NCBI GenBank assembly: GCA_028023455.1
Contig: JAQFVV010000020.1
Coordinates: 8,849,092 to 8,913,091, forward strand
Source: Epiperipatus broadwayi
Lineage: Eukaryota > Onychophora > Udeonychophora > Euonychophora > Peripatidae
DNA: 64,000 bases
Direction: 5' to 3'
Part shown: piece after piece, positions 1-12,886 of the stretch
Layout of the letters: the number at the start of each line of letters is the position of its first letter
Position numbering within the stretch: the stretch's first letter is position 1
Program-made: the position numbers and the translations under genes
The notes under the pieces: model-generated
The model's database searches: none
What the model saw: only the letters and a program-made list of their open reading frames with translations
What the model was told of the DNA's origin: nothing

Positions 1-3000
1 AATATTTATTTATGGCCTTTAAACAGTTAAACAGCTCATTAATTAAAACGTTGATGATGATGATGATGATGATAATAATAACGATAATGACAAGGGTTTC
101 AACTACAGCTCTAGGACTAAGCCTAAACATAAAACTAAATTTTATAAAGAAATTCATAATTATTGCTTAATTTTAGCATATTTACTTATATCTTAAATAA
201 CTAATATTCAACCATTGATGATGATGAATAATCACACTTAACAAAGACTACACTTAATGAAATATATACGCCTCGTTTAATAAAACAAACTAATATTTAT
301 TACTACATTTCTAACATATACATAAAAATTTCTAGATAAATATGAAAATTGACATAATAATAATAATAATAATTGATTATATAACAATCCTCAGATTAAT
401 TTTAAGTTCTTCCCCCTTTCCCTTCAAATGTATTTTGTATTAAGTTGGACGTCACATTGACCATGATTTTCACTCCATGAGAAAAGTATTTCAAGAAAAA
501 AAATATTATCTGCTCATTAGCACACATACTTTAAAAATCCAACATGTAAATAGAATGTAAAAAAAAAATGTTAGTAAAATTGAAAGAGCAAGTTTTAGAA
601 ACAAGTTTTAAATTATTTTCTCCCCCTCTCTTCTACCTCTGAAATGCTATACTTAACTTGAAACAAAATAATCTAATATTCTAATACTACTCCTTATTTC
701 ACATTCACTCACAATTATACACATATAAAAATATTATTATGTATGTGCGTGTTTTATCCCATAATAACAAAATATTATTAAAAACCAAAATAATAATAAT
801 ATATTAGTTAAAACTAAAATCATAATACCATAAAAAAAAATTGTTTTACACATTAATATTGTAAAATTAATAAACAAATAATTTTCATACATTCAAGATC
901 ATTTATGAAGCTCAAAGTTATTATTAGTAAGACATTCTTGTTTTTAATCGATCTGAATAGTCTTTAAAAGTTCTTTAAATAAAATATACCACTTTATTGC
1001 TAAAATGTTTATTAAGACTGATATCATAAAGAAAATAGATATAAAAAGTCATATTACCGATCTTTTGTTTGTGGCGAATTTCCAAGGGTTCAAACTGTGT
1101 CTATATTTCTGCAGCTACTATTTCCGTGGGAACAATCTCTTTCTTGAGGTGTATAACTATTTGATGATGATGACTCTATTGAGGTTATTTGCTTTAGTGG
1201 ACAATTTGGAAATCATTATATTAATTTTTCTTCTCTTCCTGTCAAGCATGTGGATGAAATACAGCAGTTGTTTTCACATTTATAAATTTTCTTGAGTTTA
1301 AAATCAGTTGTTGGAACAATTAATTGGACTTGATGATTAATATTTATCAGTAGATTAATTCATCTTCTTTGAATGCAGGTGAATGCTTTCTTCCTTCTAT
1401 TAAAAACATCTTATTTATCTGGTCAGTTGAAAGGTGTAGAATATTATTTTAGACACATCTTTTCTTTCCTATGTGATGTGCAGCTTCCTCCAGATGGTCC
1501 GGCAAATGGGACATACATATAATTTTTCTAGCCTGCCATTTCTTATATTTTCAACATTCAAATTTGATAGTTTAATAATCTGAATCAATCACAATAATAA
1601 TCCTAATAATAATTCAAGACAGCTTTTTATATCCAATTTTTAGCTAACTTAACCAATCAGAGATAGCATCACTTGCTATTTTTGGACAAATTTGTTTTAA
1701 TTAGATCTCTAATTTATTTTCAACTAAATTATTTTTCAACTGAAAAGTTTAATCCTTTTTCCAGACACTTTTGTTTAAAAAAAAAATAGACTCAATCCTT
1801 ATTTCCTTTCTTTTCTTTTTTCTTTCTTTTTAACATCCAGGTAACACTTCAAATCTTTGAGCTTCCTTCTTTAGATCTTGAGATAAGACAATTTCAAAAA
1901 TTAGAGTTCTGACCCATTATAAGCTTCCAAAGTGAAAAACAATCATTTACAAAAAAAAAAATTGCTACAAAGATCGATATCTGATTAAACAGATTTCCTC
2001 TTTTAACAAAAAAATTGTACAAAAAAAATAATTTGACAGATTTAATACTTCCTTTTCTTTCAATATTTAGGAAATGTAAATTTTTGTATGTAATGTACAC
2101 ACATCCTTCATTCTTTCAAATCATTCATAAACTAACCTTAAATAATATAATTGCTAGCTTAGTAATTATAACCCAATTATTTAATTAAATCTGTAACTTT
2201 TAAATCCCAATTATAATTAAAGAAAAGCAAAATAAAAGTATAGAATAAAATATTAGAATTGATCAAGCATAGGTTAGTTTTAAAGAAAGTTAAAATGTTG
2301 AATATTTGAAATATAAAACAATTAAATAATTTACACATACATTGCCTATATGTATGCATTATAACTTTGCTTTTTAACAGAAAATTTAAATATTAAATAG
2401 TTTAAATGTGTGTATTACCTTTCTATCAACACACAAACAAGTAAAGCATGTAATTGTTGACCCATTCTTTCTCTGTTTAAAGCTTTTAGAACTGGACCTT
2501 GTAGGGTTTAAACTTGGATGCCCTACAGCTTCCTTTATGGTTATATAAAATTGTGATGATGATTTGGTTTGACCTTTTCTACATGCACATTACTATAAAT
2601 TTGGCTAGTGACCAAATTGTAATGGCACAATATATATATAAATTTTAAACAAAAGGTAATCAATCCATCACACATGTGCTTACTACTATATTAAATCAGT
2701 GTTTTTGTTGAATGTGAGGAAACATATTATTTTTATTTAATATAACAGTACAGAGCATGTGTAAAGAGTTGATTATCTTCTGATAAAATTGTAGTTTGAA
2801 ACTATGCTAGTAAATCTACTAGTCAATATATATATATATATATAGTAAATATTCTTAGCCATTAAGCTATTTTTTTAATGTCTTCATAAAATAACTTTTC
2901 AATTTATTTTAATTTTATTAGTAGTATATTAGTACATATTTAATAGATTTCCAATGTGATTGTATTTATTTAGAGGTTATGAGCAAATACTTTGCCACTT

Positions 3001-4850
3001 TGAATTACCATGATATATATAAACATTAACAGCATAAAGCTGAACTAGTCAATAAATAATTAAAATTACTCCAAACTCACAACTCAACCAGACTAGCCAA
3101 AAAAAAAAAAACAACAACAACTTTAAAACACTACCAATGGTTTCACTGTTATAAGCAGACTTCTCAAATGTAAAAAACTACAAAATAACAACATATTTAA
3201 ATGTCTGGCAGAGTTGTGAATTTGAGGTAATTTTGATATATATATATAATAGTAATGTTAGTGTATAAATATGCAGCCGGAAGATATGACAAGTTAAAAG
3301 TGGTTAATGAAAGTTATATGTTGCAACTTCTTATAAATTAACCCCCCCCCCTCTTTTGTCCCAAAAGCATATAAACAATTTTTTTGACACAACAGTTCAG
3401 TTTTATATTTTTATTATATCTGGGTATGCATATAACCATGGTAATTTTTAAGTAATCAAATTATTTTAATAAATTATTTGTTTTTATTACTTAAAACTAA
3501 ATTTAGCATCTGTGCCATTCCTATTTAAGTTTTGTCTCATTTCTATTGCATAATTAAATTATTTATGTTCCTGGACATGTTTATGCTCTAAGCTGGACAT
3601 ATGTTGGAATGTTAATGAAGAGGGATTTAGGATATTATATGAGGGTTTTACTTTATCATATATAGTCTTCTGTAGAGGACATGGCATTCCAAGAATTCAC
3701 CTGATATATCTTGATTATAAATGAAGCTATTAGATGATGCACACAGATGGTATAAATTGATGATGATCAAAAAATGTAATCCATGTATCATTTAGAATTC
3801 TTTAGTTATATCTTTACATACAGAGAATATATAGTTTGTTCATCATCATCTTTATAATCATCAATTGAGAACAGAATTCAAGATCTCTATGTTTATAAAC
3901 AATTTAATACTTTTTTAATTTGTCCATAAGTTTTTCTTAATTTTACACAAATGACTGTATTGACAAATTGTAATTGTATTTCCATACATTCATATATCTA
4001 ACCATTTTTTACCATTATATAAATTATTACCAACATGGATGAAATATTCATATCTCATACTCTCATCTGTTACAAATAAGTTTTTGGTATAATAAACATT
4101 TACATGCAATAATAAATTTATTATAAGTTCATATTATATAATAAGAATATTAACAATATTAACAATAAACTGTATTTTTAATATAGAGTATAAATCCATA
4201 AAATAATACGATTAATATAAAAAACGAACATGTGCATATTCATATATAATATCGTACATATCTGTTTTTTACATTAATCATGTTATTTAATTTTTTAAAA
4301 TGAATTTGTCTTTACAAATAGCACCATCCACATTATTGAACAAACTTAGTACACATTGTTTTATTTAAATTAGATTTGAAGTGAATGTGAATTCACAATT
4401 CAATTAAATATCACTTTGTTGATAACTTCAGTCCTCTTATATAGAGTACAAAAATGTCGATGGGACAACAAACTAAAAAATATAGTAACATTAACATGTT
4501 CAGAGATAGGTATAAAATAGTTATTTTTGACATAATCCCACTAACAACTTATATATTTAAATTACATCTTACTTATTGATCATTCATAGTAAATTGACTA
4601 ATAGTTGATATGGACATGATTAGGTATTTATCATTAGTCTTTTTTTAAGTGTGTTTCCTTCTTCCAGCCTCAATGAATTATTTTAGAAATATGTGATTTT
4701 AAAATTCAATATACTTTTGCTAGCAATCTTGATATGCAATAAACAAAAAAAAAAACCTTTTTTTTCTTCAAAAGAATTATCCAAGATGAAATAAATATTG
4801 TTTTAAATGGAGAATACAATTGCTTTGTTAGTGTAAACATGTGACATGTG
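1..4850. other. AT-rich non-coding region
   Basis: I see no gene, RNA or recognisable transposon here. Open frames are short, and their translations look like AT-rich noise (runs of F, I, K, N, Y). Simple-sequence tracts include a GAT run at about 53-72 followed by AAT units, AAT units near 355-372, a TA run at about 2824-2844 and a C run near 3343. Old repeats too decayed to recognise are likely. Confidence 0.7.
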
Positions 4851-4854
4851 TGAT

Positions 4855-5135
4855 GTGATGCACTGTGACTTCTCCTTATATGGAGTCAGGAATCTCTCAG
4901 CAACTATGTCCAGAAAAACCTGTTAGCCACTTTGACTTCTCTTTCCATTCCCCGCCCCTAAGCTTTACCATATTCTTCTTGAACCTGCTCCATCCAAGAC
5001 CAGTTCTTTACCCTAGCTTTATCTATGGGAAGCTTGAGTAGTTAGTGTTCACTAAAAGATAATTCATTTCAAACTGCACCACCAGACTGGGCTCTCACTT
5101 TTGATTTTATCAGTAAGAACTTGAGGTTCAAACTA
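4855..5135. other. GC-richer island, unclassified
   Basis: This stretch is clearly less AT-rich than its surroundings and has mixed-complexity sequence, which usually means either a younger repeat or an exon. No long open frame crosses it on either strand and I do not recognise a protein family. A dispersed repeat fragment is my preferred guess. Confidence 0.3.
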
Positions 5136-5526
5136 ATGCAATTTGCAGATGATAAACACTTGCAGCTTTTTGTTTAATAGTGTAACGATATATAAATATG
5201 TCGTTACATTAATTTAAAATAAAAACTTAAAAGTTAAATAAAGGAAAACTAAACCAATTAAACTTGTTAACGTTCTTCCGTGTTACTTAAATTTTTTTTT
5301 CATAAACAAAAAAAAAGGTTTTGATGTTTTTTTAAATAAAAAAATACAAGATTGAAATATAAAAATATTTTAATAAAAAAATAACTAAATTAAAATAAAC
5401 GGTTTAATTATTCCGTATCTTAAAGGAATGTTGTTTATTTCTAGCTTATAAATAAGAAAGAAATTAAAGGCAATTTTCAGAATCATAACTGCTTTGATTC
5501 TAATTTTGAATTTTAAGTCATTTTAA

Positions 5527-5570
5527 ACGCAAAAGCCAGATTCTGGTCTGGGGATTAAAATTACCATCTG
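5527..5570 (+). repeat. Relic of family B'-like ribozyme repeat
   Basis: The stretch carries the string AAAAGCCAGA followed by CTGGTCTGGGGAT, which matches the stem II 3' half, GAAA-like site and stem I strand of the family B hammerhead copies at 18.6 and 27.1 kb. The CTGATGA core is no longer visible. It is a short, old fragment. Confidence 0.4.
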
Positions 5571-5784
5571 ACAATTGCTAATCTTACAATATGTGATAAT
5601 AAATGGATACTCTTGTTTATATTATCAATTAAAGAATCAAATGATTTGTTAGTAATTGTTAGTGCAGAGTTAGAGGATCCTCTAATCAAATAATTTTGGT
5701 GTTTTCTTTATTATAATCAGTTATGTTATTATGCTTATATTTGTACCCTCATTTATTATACAGGTTTGATTTTTTGATATTGGC

Positions 5785-5821
5785 GATTTCTCTTTTATTT
5801 GTGCCAAATAAAAGAGAAATC
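5785..5821. repeat. Perfect 16-bp hairpin
   Basis: Arms 5785-5800 and 5806-5821 are exact reverse complements around a 5-base spacer. It lacks the T run or context of a terminator and has no gene next to it. It could be a remnant of a small inverted-repeat element. Confidence 0.75.
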
Positions 5822-7498
5822 TCAAATTTATACTCTGTGCTCAAGAGGATTTTTTCATAAAAGAACATGGATGAACATATACCATAGATTAAATTATACA
5901 TCAATTAATAAATATTCACATGCCACTGTTAAATCTGGCAATTATTAAAAATAAAAGATTTCCTATATTCCATTGAGCAAAGAAAAAAAACCTTGCTGAA
6001 TATTAATATAAATTACTTACTATCAATCTTGCCTTGTTTTAACTTTAGACGAAAGTCATAGCTTTGTTTTGAGCATTTTTTTTTGCATATGATCATAAAT
6101 TAATTTAATTCTAATAGTGTTACAATATTTTCAAAAATGGTAGAGGATGAAGGTAAATTAAATATAACAGGCATATAAATAATCTACTTCAATTTGGCAA
6201 TGGTATAGTTTTTTTTACTTAAAGTAGATTTTATTTTTGTCAGGTTTTGAATCTTGTTTTTTTTTTTTTTTGCTTTTATGATTTCACTTTAATTGTAGTG
6301 AAATCTAGACTCCTCTCTGAGGAGTGCCAAAGCATGAAACCATTGTTCAGAGGTTGGGGGGGGCTGACAGATATATTTTAAATGCCATCTCTGGCTAAGC
6401 ATTTATTATAAAGCTTGCTGAGCAATTACCAATGCTCATTGTTTATTTAAAAGCATGGGGTCATGTGATCTATGATTATTTTTTATTTGAAATTAATGAT
6501 ATTTATAATGTTGACCTTCTCTCATGCATGCAAGGAATCAGTTCATGACATCCTTATATGCAAAAACTCTTCATTAGAAATATTAAATAAATAAATGACA
6601 GAAAAGATTGATATTTGGGGATTTGGTAACATTAAGTGTTATATTCTAATAACTGTTTAAGATAAAAAGTGTTTTTTTTTTTTTTTTTATGAATGAAACA
6701 GTATATTGTTAAAAATGGTTTATTATGTGTAGTGGTTAGTAAGAAATTAAATTTATTATTCACTAATTTTTAATTCTCTTCTTTATTATTAGTTTTTTCA
6801 CTCTAATCAGTTAAATTAGTTTTATGATTAATAAACCTCTTCTCTTCTCTTCTAATTACCATTTGGTTATCTCAGAGCACTGGAGTCTATGACCCTAATG
6901 AATTTGTCATTATATTATCATCTTTCTTAAATTTTTGCTGTTAGGCCCAAAACTCAAGAGAGTTTTGGTTTTTTGATTGTAGTGCAAAATAGTGTTTCTA
7001 TAAAAAAAATTTTGGATGCAGGATTTATGAGATGTTAGTTATATATTTGATTTTAAAGTATATGTAAGTGATGTGGTTAAGCATTCACTTGCTAAATATT
7101 TATACTTCTTCCAGTCAATAATTTCAATTTCTGTAGTCAAGTTACAATCTTTAGGATCTTTATACATATATAAGACCATTAATGGAGGTGGAGTATCAAC
7201 TCTATTGCTAAAAGGAGGTTGTCTTGACAACGGTTTGAAATTTTTGTTTGTTATCTATATTGGGATTGTCTAAGTGTTGACTGTTTTCTAATGGTTATAA
7301 TATTAAATATTATATATACATACATGCAATAATTATAATTTATGGTATTATAGCACACCTACCTTAAATATAAATAATTAGATTGCTAAACAATTAATCA
7401 GTGTAAAAACATAGACTTCCCTTTCTCATTATATGTGTATTTTTATATAATTCTATAAACACTTCTTCTTTCTTCCTCTTCCTTAATTTTGCTTCTTC
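5822..7498. other. AT-rich non-coding region
   Basis: Apart from the hammerhead motif at 6312-6353 I see no gene or transposon. There are poly-T tracts near 6258 and 6671. Overlapping short open frames on both strands at 7039-7273 have no recognisable family. Confidence 0.6.
6312..6353 (+). ncRNA. Hammerhead ribozyme motif (family E)
   Basis: The core CTGAGGA (CUGANGA consensus) is at 6317-6323. Stem II GTGC/GCAT closes a CAAA loop at 6324-6335, and GAAA is at 6336-6339. The expected cleavage base is C6348, preceded by T. The stem I strands CCTCT (6312-6316) and AGAGG (6349-6353) are perfectly complementary. Stem III is a degraded near-palindrome (ACCATTGTT), so the copy may be weak or inactive. 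All essential core bases are present. No flanking duplication or partner copy was found. This is a type I layout; self-cleavage is inferred from the motif only. Confidence 0.6.
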
Positions 7499-7707
7499 AT
7501 ATACAACAATATATCTTTTCAAAATAATTACAACTTCTTACACCTTTTAAGCAAAAATATTTATTATTATAAAACAGTTTCGACTATTCCTCACAGTCTT
7601 CTTCAGATCTCATTCTATGCCTCTATTTCTCCCTTTATTATAATAATAAATATTTTTGCTTAAAAACTATAAAAAGTTTTGATTATTTTGAAAAGATATA
7701 TTGTTAT
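7499..7707. repeat. Palindromic repeat with ribozyme-like centre (family D)
   Basis: Left arm 7499-7571 and right arm 7635-7707 are near-perfect reverse complements of about 70 bp. They enclose a ~60-bp spacer that holds the hammerhead-like motif at 7575-7606. The arms are AT-rich and contain no coding sequence. The structure resembles a foldback or inverted-dimer element, like the other inverted pairs in the window. Confidence 0.75.
7575..7606 (-). ncRNA. Hammerhead-like motif (family D, decayed)
   Basis: On the minus strand CTGAAGA (7600-7606) is followed by a possible stem II GACT/AGTC and by GAAA (7578-7581). One extra A precedes the stem II 5' strand, and I cannot pair a convincing stem I. 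It is either a degraded hammerhead or only a resemblance. Confidence 0.35.
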
Positions 7708-8500
7708 ATGTATATTTGGGGTAAAAAATTATTTTTATCAGATAAACTAGAGGTTTGAACATGCATCTGTCATATCAAATTATGTATTATAAATATGACA
7801 TCGTTTTTTAAAATGAGAATAAATTTACGGTCATCAAACCCAAATATTAATGGGATACTACTTTTAAAGGATAATTTATTTTTGATCCAATAGCAAATTT
7901 TGGAGCTTAAGGTTCATGGATAGTCATTTTTGTTTTTGAGCATTTTATAAACTCCTGCGCAGTAAATTTATTATATTAATTGTTAATACAGAAATTAATC
8001 AATTATATGAATTAAAATCATTGTTATATTATAATTATTAATCAGTCAGAATTGACTTTCTAAAATTAGTTTTTGTTTAGGGTTATCATTTCCGCAATCC
8101 CTTTTAACATCTACGTTCAAATAATAACTAATTATTATATTGTAATTAAGAAAAATTATTTATTTTACAAAATAATATTGATTAAATTTTTTAACATATT
8201 TGTATGTGAAATGCAAGCATAACATATATACATAAAATTTCCATAATACATATTTATTATATGTAAAATATGCATTACCAATAATTATATAATGTTATGT
8301 AAATATCATTTTTAACATATTGTAAATAAATTAAATCAATTATATATAAAAAAATGTATAGGGTTCTAATTATTGGATCATTAAAACTTTTATAAATTAT
8401 TAGATCTTGCATGCATTTTTAAACAATCTGCTTATCCTTCTATCTAGCTCTATTAATTTTAATTTTTATAACTTTTGCTATTTTCTTCAAGTGCATCAGT
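7708..8500. other. AT-rich non-coding region
   Basis: No gene, RNA or recognisable element is visible. The sequence is low-complexity AT with scattered TA-rich patches. Confidence 0.6.
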
Positions 8501-8504
8501 GATA

Positions 8505-9060
8505 TGAGATAGAATGGTGAGTGATGAGTTGTGTGAAAGTCTGTGCTCATATATCTCTATATATTCATTGTATTTAATAGATATTATTTCTTTTGTTGCA
8601 AATAGACACTGGAAGATCATGGACAAGACCACTCATCTTCAATCTCACCATTGCAATACAAATAAGTGAAGAGATCAAAACTTAAATGTTATTGGATCAA
8701 AGCTCAACAATGATTGCAGGTGCTTAAACAGCACATGACTTTTCAAAAGACTAATCATTCAATTTGACAAAGAGTCACATGATACAGCAGTAAAACATAT
8801 GTCTGATATTCCTATAATTTCAGTGGTATGAATGGCTGAAGAGTTAGTGGTTGGAGTGGGTTAAAGCATGCCCATTAAAGTGTAAGGATTTGCTATCTTA
8901 ATATAGACTGAGCCCTGATTATATATATGTATGAGAGATAGTAATCTGGACCAACTGATGAATGCTGGTTTACATGAAATATGGATATAGATACTTATTT
9001 ATCTTTTCTGCATGTGTGGGGTCATGTGTATAATTAGTATGAGATAAGATTTTTCAACAG
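8505..9060 (+). repeat. Family A repeat, two partial units in tandem
   Basis: Family A combines a hammerhead motif with a tRNA-like segment about 100 bases downstream. At 8505-8570 a tRNA-like end is present (GAGATAGAATGG then GTGTGAAAGTCTG). At 8800-9060 there is a unit with the hammerhead relic at 8950-8992 followed by a second GAGATA stretch. Both are in plus orientation. The same sequences recur inverted at 10395-10975. The segment between 8570 and 8800 is only partly recognisable. Confidence 0.6.
8950..8992 (+). ncRNA. Hammerhead ribozyme relic (family A)
   Basis: ACCAA precedes an intact core CTGATGA (8955-8961) and GAAA is at 8976-8979. Stem II has lost its pairing (ATGCTGGTTTACAT, against GTGCT/AGCAC in the best copy). 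The palindromic stem III is replaced by TATGGAT. Probably inactive. Confidence 0.55.
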
Positions 9061-9972
9061 GGTAAAAAAATTTCATAAAACAAACTCATACACAATCCAA
9101 GTAACCATTTAGCTAAAAGATGCAACAAAAATTGCTCAAATTTGCAATAACCAGAAATTGGAAAGCTGGAAGTTAATATCTTTTGCTGCACCATTCCCTA
9201 TTAATAGTTTTAAAGGAAGCCTTTGTTATGCAATGGAACAGTTAAAGCTTATTTGGCCTTATATTATGTATTTAAAAAAGTAACATCATATTCAATCATT
9301 GACATTTTATTCTAGAGCTAATATATTTCAAAACATGTCCTTAAACATATTTCATAAGTATTATTTTTAATAATAAATTAGCACATTTCATTTCAACATA
9401 GGTTTGTTGTTTTTTCCTGTGGATGCTTTTTTTTCCTTTTGATGCTCAATTAAGAGTTGGTTTACTTCATGATTGTCATATCTTGTTTTCATCTAGTCTA
9501 TTTTAGTTCTTAATTTTAACTATTTCATCAGTAATATCAATCTAGACTTAAGTCCATTCATTTCCCCCCATGTTTTATTCTTGAATGGCTTACTTTTCCA
9601 TGATGTCTGTAATCTGTATCCACTTGAAAATTAATAGTCCATCTTCTCCAACCATAAATTAAAAGAAACAAATAAATTGATTGATAGTTTTTCTTTGTGA
9701 ATGTAAAAGTAAGAATCTGCCAAATGTATTTCCAAATCATTTTAGTTATTTTATTTATTGATTCATTTTATTTGCGTTAATTGATCTCAAGTAAATGTAG
9801 CATACTTTTTTATTTCTTTGAATTTTTCTTATGAATTATAAAGTCTTCAAGTAATTCAAATTTGTTAAATATTGCTTTATTTTTACTCAACTTTAGTCTC
9901 AAATTTATTATTCATTTGTTTAAAACAGAGTAATAGTTAATTCTCATATTCTCATGGATAAATGATGAATTC
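9061..9972. other. AT-rich non-coding region
   Basis: Nothing recognisable is present. A 60-aa open frame on the minus strand at 9558-9740 has no family resemblance. Confidence 0.6.
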
Positions 9973-10174
9973 ATAATATTATTTCCGGGAATTTCCGTGT
10001 AATAAAAATATAATAACTAAATAGCTGACATTTCAGTATAAAGCAAGTACTTTTCTCAGAGCTATGATTTGAGAAAGAAGAAGCTCTGGGGAAAGTATTT
10101 GTTATTGTATTGAAATATCAGCTATTTAGCTATTATATTTTTAATAGACGGAAGTTCCCAGAAATAATATTATA
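9973..10174. repeat. Palindromic repeat, ~90-bp arms
   Basis: Arms 9973-10064 and 10081-10174 are imperfect reverse complements and share, for example, AATATTATTTC, TTCCGT and AGCTGA blocks. The centre is about 16 bases. No coding sequence is present. It is likely a foldback or MITE-type element, or an inverted dimer of a short repeat. Confidence 0.75.
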
Positions 10175-10394
10175 TATATGGTAATGGTAAAAATGTGACC
10201 AACTGATGAAAATAAAACTATCTCAAGTATATTTGTCTTAAAAGTAAAAACATAACCAACAAGCAAGTACACAATATATGTTTATTAATAATATAAACAA
10301 AATAAACTGGCAATTAAAGAAAAGAAATAGTTTTATTGTCATCTTGTAGCACGTTACAATAACTTAATTAAAATCTGCCAATACCCAGCACCCA

Positions 10395-10975
10395 ATGAAA
10401 AGCCAAAATCAGCACAATATACCCAGAAAATTTATATTAATAAATAGGGTATATGAACTTTCACATGACCCACCACTCTCCACTCTATCTCATAACACTA
10501 ATACACTTGAACACATATATGTCAAAAAGATAAATAATTACCAATATATATATTTCATGCTAAGCCAGAAATCATCTGTTGGTCCAGATTATCATCTGTA
10601 CACATAGATATATATTAAGATAGCCAATCTTCATACTTTAATGGACAGGCTTCAATCTACTCCACACTCTAACTCTTCAACCATCCATCCAATTGAAAAT
10701 CTGTTGATGGAATGCTCAAAGACCACCCTGAGGCTGAGATTCTCATCACACCCATGTTGACCTAAAGTCAATCTGATCCCTCATGTACAGAAATAATTCA
10801 TTTAATACATATATGAGGGATGGGCAGACATCTCTACTATGTAATAACTGAAATACAGGCTTATTATATACCTGTATCAATATATGTAATATATAGGGTA
10901 TATGAGCACAGACTTTCACACAACCTGCCACTCTCTACTCTATCTCATAACACTGATATACTTGAACATATTATA
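10395..10975 (-). repeat. Family A repeat, tandem partial units (minus strand)
   Basis: Two tRNA-like ends lie on the minus strand at about 10445-10500 and 10885-10955. Both carry the CTCACTT... GTGAAAGT... GAGATAGAGTGG type sequence. A hammerhead relic lies at 10541-10585. Spacing between equivalent points is about 440 bp, so this is a tandem of one whole and one partial unit. It is inverted relative to the 8505-9060 copies. Confidence 0.6.
10541..10585 (-). ncRNA. Hammerhead ribozyme relic (family A)
   Basis: On the minus strand ACCAA is followed by CAGATGA (one core change from CTGATGA), a stem II-like AGCAT end, GAAA, an AT alternating stem III and TTGG. The stem I pairing CCAA/TTGG is kept. 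The core U-to-A change at position 4 should abolish cleavage. Confidence 0.55.
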
Positions 10976-12886
10976 TTAACTACAAATTATATTTTATAAT
11001 TATTAATCATTTGATTTTATCATATGACACTATTATTCATAATTTAATTTTTATAATGGCAATATTATTCACTCTTGCTTTAATTTTCTAATATATATAA
11101 TTAATCATATTTGCATGCATTACGTAACACACTCATTTAATATATATATATATAAATGGAAGTAAAATGAGATTTTTAAATAACGTTTAAGATCCATGAC
11201 CAAAGTATGTTGTCATATTATACATGTTAATTCTAATAAAGTAAATTTATTACTAATAGTAACTTTAAAACTTGTTATTATTATCTCATTCATTCACATT
11301 TAATATGAAGAAGCAAAGAAAGTAAACATATATAATATCAATACAGATCATGAAATTTAGATATAATCAGGCAAATAAAAGTAAGATACTCAACATTATT
11401 AGTCATTAACAGCAATACTTTTATATTCCTTCAAATGCATGCATAAAATATATACCCATAAATATTATTATATGAATATGCATTAATAGATGGTGAGCTA
11501 AACATTAAATGCTAGGATTATATATATATAAATAAAAGGGCATGAATATCCTTATTCAACATAATGCAGGAATTCACATCTCCAAGCATGCTTATCATAA
11601 TAACACTTCAAATAAAATAGGAGTTCTACATCTGCAATTTTTTTTATATATTTAAGACAGAACAATATATATGGAATATAACTCAAAATTGGAATAATAT
11701 AACATCTATATGCCTTTTAATAATATTAATTTTATATAAATAGCATATACATGCATGTCCTATACTCTACATCTTCACAAACAAACAGTAGATAAATCTA
11801 TAAACTTTAATTAAGTTATATATATTTTTTCCATATGTCACAGCATCGCCCAGGAGGCAAACCCACAACAACCGTCTGCAACCAACTGCTTGCTTGCAAA
11901 GTGGCTGCGCTGACCTGTCAGCTAACAATGCTTGACTTATGTTATACTATTACTGGCAAAAATATTCAAGTAAGTTATTATAAATATTTAATATTCATTC
12001 CTTTAGCAAATGTAAAATAAAATTCAAATAATCATTCAAATTGAAAACATTTACATTGTCTAATTATCTCAAATAATTTATTCAATATTGCCTCAAATTC
12101 ATCTATACCCATTCAAACTTTGGCATTTTATGTAAAATTGTATGTATGTATATTTTTAAATTCTAATAATTTATTTATTCAAATGGTAAAGAATTCATTC
12201 CTTTAATTTTTTAATAAATAAACCCACATAACATTTTCATATTATCAAACCAATCTTAAATCATATATACACTTAGTACATTTAAATTATAATAATAATT
12301 TTAATATATGTGTTATTTATAAAGCATTTCAAAATAAAATTAACTATAAATAATTTAAATTTGATATTTTCTGTTGTCCAAAATAAGCAAATTTAAGACA
12401 GTTTATTAAAGTTTATAAATTAAACCATTAGGATGTACACATGTAAAGAAGTCTTTAACAAAAAGTTTAATTTGAATTTGATCAATCTATAATATAATCA
12501 TCAGTAAAAATATCCTTGGAGAATTATCATTCTTTAGAACTATTATTTTCTAGTTGTTGACTACATAGCCTGATAATTCTGATTGAATATTTGAATTTCA
12601 TTTAAGCATTTACTGTTAATTGTTTTGCATGTAAATCCTTTTGCATATTAATGAAGTTGTTGTATTGGGTGAGAAGTCCTTATATTTTACTATAATCCAT
12701 CCTGAAGATATTTAGCTAAGATATGCTTGCATATTTAGGAAAAAAACTTGATGTTTTATCCTGCCAGGGAAGTAAAATTCATCTTACAGATTTTAGTTAT
12801 AGCCATTTTTATTCCTCAGTTGTAGATAATTCTCCTTCAATTTTTAAAATATGTAGACTATACACTTCCTAAGTGTGATTTTTGAA
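10976..12886. other. AT-rich non-coding region
   Basis: No gene or recognisable repeat is seen. A short GC-richer patch at 11830-11950 gives a 61-aa open frame (11835-12020, plus) without family resemblance. TA-rich microsatellite patches occur near 11140 and 11520. Confidence 0.6.

Noticed and set aside
2776-2815. Possible hammerhead (CTGATAA ... GAAACTATGC)
   Set aside because: The core has G8 changed, stem II would be only weak A-T pairs, and no complementary stem I strands are present.
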